The position numbers and the translations under genes are program-made. A DNA stretch of 64,000 nucleotides from Tetradesmus obliquus (taxonomy: Eukaryota; Chlorophyta; Chlorophyceae; Sphaeropleales; Scenedesmaceae): assembly GCA_030272155.1 (NCBI GenBank), contig CP126192.1, forward strand, positions 1,088,501 through 1,152,500. The letters run 5' to 3'. This document shows positions 12,541-21,992 of this stretch, piece after piece; positions within the stretch are counted from its first letter, which is position 1, and every line of letters starts with the position of its first letter. The notes beneath the pieces are model-generated. The model was not told the origin of the DNA and did no database searches. It was given only the letters and a program-made list of their open reading frames with translations.

Positions 12541-13938
12541 ATGGAGTTTCTCATCAACCTGCCGAACAGGTACTTGTCGCAACACGTAGCTCACCAGCTG
12601 CCTTTTTCTCTGCAGCAGCTTACATGCAGATGCTTTCTTGCCGCAGAGGATGTTTTAGTGTACTGGACGGTGCACGGTTGCAGAATGCACCTGTGTACCT
12701 CTGCTGCCATGACACACCACCACAACGTGAGCAGCTGCAGCATGACGCTGTGCCATGTCCCAGCCCTGCATGCTGTTGTGCTTAACCGGGTGACAACATT
12801 CATATGGTTAAGCAGTCATGAAGCGTGGTTGCAGGTTAGCGCAGGGAATGCAGCAAACCAGCACTTGTGCAAAACTGTTGATTTTTGAGCATGCGACTAG
12901 TGCAGCTTCCAGATGGTGTTGGCGGTTGGCAGACGGATCAGCTTCACGGATGCCTGCTGAGCTTGTCTGCATGCAACAGTGTGCCCTGCTGTTGTACACT
13001 GCTGTTGTACACTGCTGTTGTACACTGCTGTTGTACACTGCTGTTGTACACTGCTGTTGCAGCAGGCTGCATAATCAAGAACGGCAGCCAAGCACTGCAT
13101 GACCTGTACAAACATGCGCAGCAGCGCCACTCAGCTGCAGCAGCAACAACAAAGCGGCAGGCGCGGCAACAGCTGGAAGGCAGGAGCAGCAAACGGCAGC
13201 ATCACACACCAGCCACCTCTGCAGCAGGCGCGTGCTTGAAGCAACTTTGGGACCGGTCGTTTCGAGATGCGGCCCTGCTTGTGCAGCAGTGCGATCAACT
13301 TACTGCCTTGCAATTGGTGCCGATTTTGGGCTGTTGCATATCACTTGTGCAGGCAGCTATTATGTCGAATGTGGCCCAGCTGGTCAGCTGCCGTTGCATG
13401 CGGCACTTTCAACTGCTGTGGCTGGCTGTCTTGCCCTGCATGCACTGTCACAGGTGATGATGGCGGGTTGGAAGCAGCGCTAGCAGCAGTAGCAGCTGCA
13501 GGCACAAATGGCAGCAGCACACCTGCTGCTGTCGCAGTTAGACAGAAAGCAGGGTTGTGCCCAGCACTTCATGCAGCAGCAGCAGCAGCAGCAGTGCCTT
13601 TTAGCAAACCAGCAGCGGCTGGGGCAGGCAGCAGCAGGAATGGCAGCCTTGCCGTGCCCAAAGCAGAAGCAGCAGCAGCAGCAGCGCCTTTTGCAGCTGC
13701 GCCTGCCATGGGCAAGCTAAACACTGCTGGTGGCGCTGGCAGCGGCTGCAGCGGTAGCAGTAGCAAGCACCGCATGTTCAGCGTGGATGAGCTGCAGGGC
13801 ATGACCGTGAAGGAGCTGGTGGGGCTGCTGCGTGTGCGCAGCAGCCCTGTGTCTGGCAGCAAGGCGCAGCTGGTCACGCGGCTGCTGGACTACCAGCGGC
13901 GGCTGAAGAAGGCAACAGGGCTAGGCAGCAGGGCATGA
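12541..13938 (+). CDS. SAP-domain protein (spliced)
   Basis: SAP domains bind DNA, often AT-rich matrix-attachment DNA, so a nuclear role is likely. The secure part is the last exon, from about 13450 to the TGA at 13936-13938. It encodes an Ala/Ser linker and then a SAP helix-turn-helix: MTVKELVGLLRVR, SPVSGSKAQL, VTRLLDYQRRLKK. An upstream exon around 13.06-13.32 kb has a basic stretch (TTKRQARQQ, GRSSKRQHH) that could serve nuclear localisation. A possible first exon is 12541-12569, where ATG is followed by LINLPN and then a GTACTT donor. The links between these parts are not phased, so the start is tentative. The 13-bp tandem repeat at 12988 lies just before the basic exon. Confidence 0.6.
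12988..13060. repeat. 13-bp tandem repeat, 5 copies
   Basis: Five perfect copies of the 13-bp unit GCTGTTGTACACT run from 12988 to 13052 and are followed by a partial copy. Since 13 is not a multiple of 3, the repeat stays open while changing frame. It probably lies in an intron of the SAP-domain gene. Confidence 0.95.
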
Positions 13939-14914
13939 TGCAGCAGAGGTTTTCTTTTTCTTCCGTGGATTCATGGCTTCAATGCATAGGGAACCCCATG
14001 TCCCAATCCTAGACCATCATCATCATCGTCACCGCCACCGTCATCGTCATTGTCATTTGGTGACCATCACGCCATGGCAACCACATCATTGGCCTTGCAA
14101 TGACCGTGAAGTCGGCAAGGGCGTTTGCAGACCGCATCTGGTGCTGCTGCGCTGTGGGCCACAGTGCTGGTGGTGGCTGGTGACGCTCTTGAAGCTGGGC
14201 CCTGCCAGTGTTGGGTCGGGCTCACCAGCACGCCGCTTGAGTGGAACGGGGGTGAATCAGGCGGTTGGCTAACCAGCCTCCTGTTGATCGATGTCACAGA
14301 CACTTGCTTGTAACACCCCAACAGTGACATGTCATCATGTCATGCTATGTAGCATCATGCCTTACCACTGTATGTGCACTGATCACTGCCAGCCGTGGCT
14401 TTCAAGCGTACAACTTTGTCAATTTGTTTCGTTTGCGGTTGGCCAGCAGACCCTGAGAGCCGAATCTTTGGCCCAGCTGCACTGTGATTGTGGACAGATT
14501 GGACCGTGCCTGGGGCGCATGCTTCGACCGCAAACTGCGATGCTGCCTATTGGTTTGTAAGTTTCATGCCATACAGCACATACGGCCTGCGTATGTGCTT
14601 CCCGGTGCCCCGCTTCGTAGCCAATCACAGCAGCACAACACAGCACGCGTGCTACAAATTGCAACAGGTGGGTAGTGACCCCGATTCGACTGCTATCAGT
14701 ATGTTGTGCTGCTTATCATGCATATCGTGGCATGTCATGGAACGCCCGCAACACTTGACGCTTCAGACTGCTTTTTCTCTTAGCTGTACAGAAAGCAACT
14801 GCATGTGCTGAAGCTGCATGACTGTGTGCTATCAGTCAGCATTTTATACACAATTGTAATGAACAACGCCTACTTGGACCATACTGGCTGTGGATGCTGT
14901 GTGCTTTTGTCAGG
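13939..14914. other. Intergenic region with CAT/CGT-type microsatellite
   Basis: About 1 kb separating two same-strand genes. An imperfect trinucleotide run of CAT, CAC and CGT lies at about 14013-14060. No coding segment was recognised. A TTTTGTCAG acceptor-like sequence sits directly before the ATG at 14915, so a 5' UTR intron is possible. Confidence 0.45.
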
Positions 14915-15267
14915 ATGCCACGAGCCAAGCTGCAGCCGGAGCTGTGCGTGCTGATGACGCCTGCACAGGGCTACGCACACGACAAGCACACCGGCCTCTG
15001 CACCTTTGCACCCAACCAGGAATCCAGGAAACCTTGGCAGCCGCGCCCAGTGCTGTTTCATGACCTGGGCAGCGCTATGACCAGCCCGGATGGCAAGGCT
15101 GTGACAGCTGCGTTTCAGCAGACAGCTGTGCGCGAGCAGCTGGAGCAGGATATCCTGCGGGAGCACGCACAGCTGCACAACACAGTGATAGATGCACGGC
15201 AGCTGGAGAAGTTGGCCAGGAAAGATCAGCGGCAGCAGCCACTGCAGCAACGCTGGCAGCCACAGCC

Positions 15268-15305
<38 letters not shown>

Positions 15306-15708
15306 CGGCCCGTCGCAGCTGGCAGGACAATCTGCGGCTGCAGCCCGTCACGCCTGGCCACAGGGCCTACAGGCTGCCGGAGGAGCAGCAGGAGAGCAGC
15401 GAGGAGGGGGAGGAGGAGGAGGATGAAGAGGAAGACGAGGAAGCCGGAGCAGAGGTGGGAGGAGAAGAAACAGAGGGCGAAGATGAGGAAGAGCAGCAGC
15501 AGCAGCGGCAGCAGCAACAACAGCTTCCGCAGCCACTCTGTGCGATGGCCACCACGAAGTTCGCCCCAGGCGACTTCATAGGCTTCTACTTAGGCAACGT
15601 GCTGGATGACCTTCTGTACGAGCTGGGGGGCAGCATTGAGGAGCGCGCCTACCGCCAGTTCCTGCACCACTTCATCATTGAACAGCCACCCTTCGCGGTG
15701 CGCTGCGA

Positions 15709-15739
<31 letters not shown>

Positions 15740-17030
15740 GGGCAGAAGATGAAGAAACAGAAGAAGCACAGTAACCAGCAGAACCAGCTGCCTGCACAGA
15801 AGCAGAAGCGCTCGCGCAGGCTGGGCACCTGGCACTACGTGATCGACGCCAGCGACTGCTGCCATGAGGAGGACCCCAGCCGCCCCGCCAACCCCGTGGT
15901 GCACGTGCTGGACTACTGCGCCTTCAGGCAGCCCGGCTGGAGGCTGGACAGGCCCCGCAGCCTGCCGCACCCCAACGCTGTGCTGCTGCCCTACAGCATC
16001 AACGAGGGGCCCTGCGCGGGCCAGGTGGGCGTGGCGCTGGTGGCCACAGAGCACATACGGCCAGGTGAGCTGGCGGGGCGCATGGCTCAGTCGCTGCTTG
16101 TTCTTGTCATCTGCAGCTGGTGGCAAGCAAGCAAGCTCGATATGCTGCAGTCAATGCGCACCCGCACCTGCACCCTGCGCGACCTGCACACAACGCTCCT
16201 GCCAGGGACCTTTGCGGTGCATACGAGGCCGTGTGCAGCGCGCCTCATGCCCCTGGTGGAGCTGCACTCCGATGCTTGACCCATGCTTGCCGTGATCTTG
16301 CACACGCCTGATGGTGGCATGCAGGCCAGCAGGTGGGCATGTACCGTATGCAGTGCCGTGCATTTTGTTTGGATAAATCTCACCACATCTAACTCGCGCC
16401 TGCTCCCTGCTGCTGTGCTGGTGCGCAGGCCAGGAGGTGACCATCTCGTACGGCCTGGAGGGCTACTGGCGGGTGAAGGCCAACCAGGCCGCTGACCTGG
16501 AGTCGCTGCAGGAGGGCAGGAGGCAGGGCAGGCTGGAGGCGCTGCAGCTGAACAAGGAGCTGAAGCAGCAGCTCAAGCAGCAGGCGGACGTGTCTGCCCT
16601 GATGCAGCAGCGGGAGCAGCAGCTGCAGCAGGAGCTGCAGCGCCTGCAGCATGCAGTTGCCTGCGCGGTGGATGTGCTGGGGGCTGCTGGGCCTGGGCTG
16701 CAGCAAGTGCAGGGGGTGCGCCGGCAGCTGGCTGCTGTTGGCGCAGCCGCCACAGCTGCGCTGAGTGTCGCACAGCCTGGCAGGCAGCCGCAGTGTGTGG
16801 GCTCAGTGCAGCAGGCATGGAATGTGGCTGCAGCTTCAGCAGCAGCACCTGCTGCTGCCAGCGAGGTGGCCACTGTTGCAGTTGAGGACTCACAGCAGCA
16901 GCACACGCGGCAGGAAGGCTTCTGTCACGTGTGGTCAAAGGTGAAGCAGCAGGTCAAACAGGAATCGCAGCAGCAGCAGCACAGTGCTGAAGATCTGCTT
17001 GATGGCAAACGCTTTGCTGCACAGGCAGAC

Positions 17031-17069
<39 letters not shown>

Positions 17070-18377
17070 GCAGCAGCAGCTGACAGAGGGGCAGGGCATG
17101 CATCAGCAGGGGTGCCTGCAGCGCAGCCACCACCAGCAGCAGCAGGAGCAGCAAAGCGCGCGCGCCGGCGCCGTCGCCGTTCAGCAGATGTGGCTGCCCT
17201 GGTGCTGCAGCATGCTGGCGGCGCACTCAGCACCGCTGCCGTGTGCAGCATGCTGTGCAGCAGCAAGGCGCTGCAGGCTGCTGTGCACAAGCAGCTGCAG
17301 GGGCAGCTGGCGGTGTCTGTTGCGCGTGACGCCCAGCTGCCGCATGTTGCTGCGTGGATCGGCAAGCATGGCTGCCTGCTGCGCCAGCTGCATCTAGAGT
17401 TGGGCCAGCAGCAGCAGCAGCAGCAGCAGCAGCTTGGCTGGCTGCAGCCGCTGTCAGGCCTGTCTCACCTCACCTCACTCAGCGTCACCAACATGCCCTC
17501 AGTGCAGCCGCTGGCGCACCTGCCCCCGCAGCTGCTGCAGCTGCGCGTGCACTTCCACAGCTCAGCACCCGCCAGTGAGAGCTGGAGCTTGTGCCACCTG
17601 ACAGCGCTGACGCAGCTGGAGACAAACTACCAGCCGGAGCGCTGCGAGTACCTGTGGACGGCCCGCACCAGCAACCAGCTCGCCAGGCTGCTGCTGCCAG
17701 CCTCGCTGCAGCTGCTCACGCTGCAGGACTGCAGGACGGTGGAGCCGCTGCTGCCCCTGCAGCAGGCCGTGCTGCCGGTGGACCTGCAGCAGGCGCCGTG
17801 GCGGCTGGCAGCGCAGCAGCTGCCGCGGCTGCAGCTCTTTGTGCGCGACGGCTGCCTGGCAGCGGATGATCTGCGCACCCTCAGCAAGCTCACTGGGCTG
17901 CCTGAGCTGGCGCTGGCTTACAGCAGCGTCTTAACTGCTGCAGCCGCAGCGGCAGCGTGGGGCGTGCTGCCTCTGAAGCAGGTCAGCATAGCAGGCAGCG
18001 GCAGGCCGTGGCCGCATGCAGGCAGCATGCAGCTGCCAGCGTCAGCCACGCAGCAGCTCAGCGGCGTGACCAGCATGCAGCTGGCCGACTGCAGTCTGAG
18101 TGGGGAGCTGCTGGCGGCCATTGCCTGCGAGTGCACGGCACTGCAGCAGCTGAGCCTGCAGCGCTGCCATGGCGCCACTGCTGGTGGGCTGGCAGCCCTG
18201 GCTGCACAGCTGCCGCAGCTGCGGCGGCTGGATGTGGGTGGCACGCTGGCTGGGCAGGAGCTGGCGCGGCTGTCCCGCAGGGCGCCTCAGCTGGTGCTGG
18301 GGCCACTGGCATGGAGCTGCGGGGCTTGGGGCAGCAGTGTGACAAGGCCAAAGGTAGGTGATGATGACCACCTTTAA
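14915..18377 (+). CDS. SET-like domain / coiled-coil / LRR fusion protein
   Basis: Exon 1 (14915 to about 16064) has a divergent N-terminus, a poly-Gln run, a long Glu/Asp-rich segment, and SET-type strands: FAPGDFIGFYLGNV, TWHYVIDASD and VGVALVATEHIRPG. The intron runs from GTGAGC (about 16065) to GTGCGCAG (about 16428). The splice restores the SET C-terminal motif as IRPGQEVTISYGLEGYW. The canonical SET NHxCxPN element is not evident; PNAVLLPYSIN stands near where it would be. The same open frame continues for 1.9 kb without a stop, through a coiled coil (KELKQQLKQQ; MQQREQQLQQELQRLQ), poly-Ala, a basic patch (KRARRRRRRS), an F-box-like helical region (CSMLCSSKALQAAVH), and leucine-rich repeats (LSHLTSLSVTNMPS; LQLLTLQDC; LRRLDVGGT). 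A second ATG lies upstream at 14894. Lysine methyltransferase activity is possible but unproven. Two separate genes remain possible only if an unseen intron or start exists. Confidence 0.7.
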
Positions 18378-20203
18378 CCCGTAGCTGTTGAGCTGCTGCT
18401 GCAGACAGCAGGTGTGCAAACAGTGCTGATAGCAGCCTGCTGTGGTGCTGCTCATGCCTTTGGGGCTGCTTTTGGCTGCGGTGCTTGTGGGCTGTTGTGT
18501 TGTGCCAGCACATGCTGCAAGGTAATCCGTGGTGTGCTGAATACTGTCTGTTAGTGAGCCCCACTGCATGTAAAGCGTGCCCAGCCACAGATGGAGTCTG
18601 ACAGGAATCATCTTGGGTGCCCTGTTGCAGGGACAATGCATCAACACGTGTAAACACCATGGCAACACATGTTGTGTTCCATCACTACTGGGTTCAACTG
18701 CAGCAAAGAATCCATGCTCAAGCCCCTGCCCCACTGCAAACCATCACCATGGCCTGACATGTTTGTTGCCTGCTGCCTGGGTGACCGTTGACTGCAGGAG
18801 GCCCAGGGAAGCGCCCGCAGCGAGGCGGGTGCAGCAGCACCAGCTGTGCAGCGCCTGCACACTGCAGGGCAGAGTGGAGCAGCAGCAGTGAAGGTGATTG
18901 TGATTGATGATTGAGGTTGGCAGCGACCGTGTGCAATGCCGCAAGAGTGAGGGGGGCGTGCTGTGCGCGTAGCTGATGGCTCGAACAATGGATCTCGTTT
19001 GATCTTCGGTTCCTGTGCTGCACAAATGTGCAGACATTTTGCCTCTGCAGTTGGGGTTTATGTTGGTGGTCATCAAGCTCAGTTGTGATTATTTGTTGGT
19101 TGCTTTCCAGTTATGCACTGTGAACTGTACTTCTGATTTGCCCTAGGATTGGTCGCGATCTGCCTGACTGGCAGCAATACGATGATGCAAGACAGACAGA
19201 CTGGCAGTGCAGCGGTGGGTCGTACCTGTGGCTGCCCAGGCACATGCTGCTTGATGCAATGCATTGGGGGTGTACACTTGACAAGGATGGGGTGAGCGCA
19301 ATGCAACAGCAGCCGGTGCGTGATCTTTGGACAGGCCGCAGGTCATAGTTACGTGTTATTTCAGGGTAAACGCCCTGTGCTTTGCTGCCTCTGGATGACA
19401 GCGTGTGGTGTGAGCTGTGCAGCGCTGTGCTGTTGCAAAGCCCGTTGTAGGTCTCCAGGCATCCTCAGTGAAACGTTCATGTGTGGTCGATCTGGAACTT
19501 TGAGGTTTGAAGTCATGACAAAGTGAGGGAACCGCAGTTGTTACAGCTGATACGCTTATGTCTGATGCTGAAGCAGTGCATCTCCTTGCCGGTGGCTGAA
19601 TGCTGTAGCCGTGCAGCAGCACAACCTATTCAGCCACGCACATCAAATGTTACGAGTTTGAAACTTCGCCGGTGGCCGACAGCGTGTGGCCAATGCATAT
19701 CACACGCCACGTAACACACTACAACCGACTGGCAGCAGCCGAGCGCGCATCTGAGTTGCTGAGCAGCGCACTATAACGTACAACAGCCCCGGCCAGTCGT
19801 GTACTACATGCGCTACTATGCAGCTTGCCTCACATCTTGCAACTAACTCAAAAGAACTTGGGCCTCAGCAACAATGCCTAATGCGTACTGCTGGCAACTT
19901 GCCAAGTTGCTATAAATGGTGCACAGATCCGGCATGCCGGTTCAAATAGCGGAGACAATATGCAATACCACTCATCACCCAGGCAGCAGGACAGTGCCCA
20001 GCTGCGCCAAGTTCTTCAACTGCTGCAAGCAAGCAGCACACGCGCTTTCCGGCCGCTGCCTGTAAGGCGTCACGGTGTGCACAGCCCACCATGTGCAGTG
20101 CAGTGGCGGCACCCGCGCGTTTGTGGACAGCTCTGCACACAACACGCTCGTGCCCTGTGCCAAGTCAAGTACTTCTGCGCCCGCCACGGCTGCAAAGCGT
20201 GCA
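18378..20203. other. Intergenic region, nothing recognised
   Basis: This 1.8 kb follows the SET/LRR gene and ends at the stop codon of the minus-strand allophanate hydrolase C-domain gene, so it should hold two convergent 3' UTRs. No frame shows a family resemblance, no strong tandem repeat is visible, and base composition drifts less GC-rich after about 19 kb. Confidence 0.45.
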
Positions 20204-20868
20204 TTACTTCTGGCTGGCTGCCAGGTAGGCGCGCCAGCCGCCGTGGTGCGTGATGTCAGGCGCAGCCGCCACTGCGTAGGCCTCGCCAATGAAGCCTTTG
20301 ACGATGCTGCCCTCCTCCAGCAGCACGTCACCGATGCCCAGCGGCTCCTTCACGCCGTCACGCAGGAAGAAGCTGCGGGCAAAGGGTGGGTGGGACAGGG
20401 GCGGGGAAGGGCAGGCACAGTCAGCCGTTACACGCCTGGGCAGCAGCACACGCCGACGCTTGATGAGCGGCACAGCACCTGCCCGCTGCAACTCTGTGTT
20501 TACACCAACCAGGTTTGCGCCAGCGGCGGGTGCACAGGCACTGCATGCACAGCTGACAGTCAAATGCAGCGAAATTTGAGGCTCTGACTGTCTGAACATG
20601 CATCACTGCACGTCACACATGACAGGATGCTTGCAGCCACCGCCGCCCTGTCATGCTGCTGGCCAGTACTGGGCCAGCCCTGCATGCACAGCAACTGACT
20701 CAGGCAGTTGCTGCCTGCATGAGTCAGCAGCAGCAGCAGCCGCGGGCCTCACCCCACTTTCTCTATGGGCATCTCCCACAGCTCCAGCTCCAGGCTGCCC
20801 CCAGGGCTGCCCTCAGGCTGCCTGATCAGCGCGGGCTTGGGGCCCAGGCTGTACATCTCTGCAGCAGT

Positions 20869-20928
<60 letters not shown>

Positions 20929-21417
20929 CGCAGTCGCGCCTCAGGGTGCCGCCAGGCACAGTGCAGCGACTGGCCACAGCCATGCATTCAGCTGGGCAGC
21001 AGGGCAGCTGCAGCCTGCATCCACAAAGTGCTGCCTGCTGGCTGTTCAGGCCAATGTGCCGAGCTGCGGCAGCTGTTCACTGCTGGCACTGTTTCTGTCA
21101 GGGACAGCATTGTCGAGTGATTAATGTAGCACGGGACATGCCCACTGCACTGCTGCTGCCTGCTCTGTATGCGGCTGCAACTTGCTGCTGCTGCTGCTGC
21201 TGCTGCACATCTCATAATGTTGGCTTTGCACAGCTCCTGCACTCTGCTGTCACCCTGGCCCTCTGCGTTGGCTGCAGCAGAGGCAGCTGCACTCACTGTA
21301 CACGGGCGCTGTGCGCACAGTCTTCACCAGCTTCGCACCAAGCTCTGTGAGCTGGTAGTTCAGCGGCAGCCCAGTCAAGTGGGCACCAGCCACTGCTAAC
21401 TGGAACATCGTTGACAT
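20204..21417 (-). CDS. Stand-alone allophanate hydrolase C-terminal domain
   Basis: In fused allophanate hydrolases this domain follows the amidase and is reported to decarboxylate the N-carboxycarbamate product. Three exons join in perfect phase: 21417-21297, 20858-20753 and 20372-20204 (396 bp, 131 residues plus stop). Exon 1 reads [20 protein letters not shown] then [20 protein letters not shown], matching the family's VVGAHLxGxPLN and TAPxYRLY start. Exon 2 gives [11 protein letters not shown] and ELELWEMP. Exon 3 gives [20 protein letters not shown] and [13 protein letters not shown], the family's hallmark end. Introns have GTGAGT and GTGAGG donors. Nothing resembling the amidase lies upstream in this gene. 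The amidase is the divergent neighbour starting 575 bp away. The protein has no visible targeting peptide. The domain call is firm; a separate functional protein is inferred. Confidence 0.88.
20870..20927. repeat. (AGC)n trinucleotide run at a 3' splice site
   Basis: Nearly pure AGC repeat, about 19 units. On the minus strand it is a CTG run ending a few bases before the exon 2 acceptor (CTGCAG at about 20859) of the allophanate hydrolase C-domain gene, where a polypyrimidine tract would normally lie. Confidence 0.9.
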
Positions 21418-21992
21418 TTGCCGTTGCTGAGCTGCTACTGCTACTACACCTACTGCTGCTGCTCACGTGCTCGGTGCACCAAGGTACCCAGCAGACGCGA
21501 GTTATGTGTCCTGTTTAGCTAACTGAAATTAAAATGTTGGTAAAGCGAGAATTGGCAATGGCAGCGTGACAGCACGGCACGGTGTATGGCGCAGACTCCA
21601 ATTACGTACATGTCAGTGACCCCATGCCACCAACAGAGGTTTGAGCTAGAAGCGCACACCGGTTCCACAGCAGATCCACGCATTGAGCACAAGCACAGGC
21701 AAGCACGAAGCAGCAAGCTGAACTAACGGGGCGGGTGACCCTAGTCGCGGTGTGTATTGTCTTGAGGGCCGGGCTGCTCGTCTGTCATCACAGCTGTTGT
21801 TTACGCAGTTTAATAATTCCGTACACTGCACTGTGGTTGTGAAAGCGCGCGCCCGGGTACTTGCTGCCATCTGCTGTGCACGTGATCAGCAGTTTTGGTG
21901 AGTGGTCCCTTGTGGTTACCACTCACCGCTTCGCTGCACACCCTGCACCCCGCAAACGCGTCCTCTTGCAGGCTAGACACAACACCAACGCG
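21418..21992. promoter_or_regulatory. Shared divergent promoter of split allophanate hydrolase genes
   Basis: The 575 bp between the ATG at 21417 (-) and the ATG at 21993 (+) separates two genes whose products are normally one polypeptide. A likely 5' UTR intron of the + gene runs from GTGAGTGG (about 21898) to CTCTTGCAG (21971). An open frame extends upstream to a TTG at 21861 but has no in-frame ATG. Co-regulation is inferred; no transcription-factor site was identified. Confidence 0.5.

Noticed and set aside
16437-18377. LRR region as a separate gene from the SET-like gene
   Set aside because: The frame entering from the SET exon is open without interruption to 18377, and no clear start or promoter-like gap was seen between the two. 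It is kept as a fusion, with cDNA proposed as the test.
21861-21992. N-terminal extension of the amidase as a targeting peptide
   Set aside because: The upstream frame starts at TTG with no in-frame ATG before 21993 and contains a likely 5' UTR intron (GTGAGTGG to CTTGCAG).
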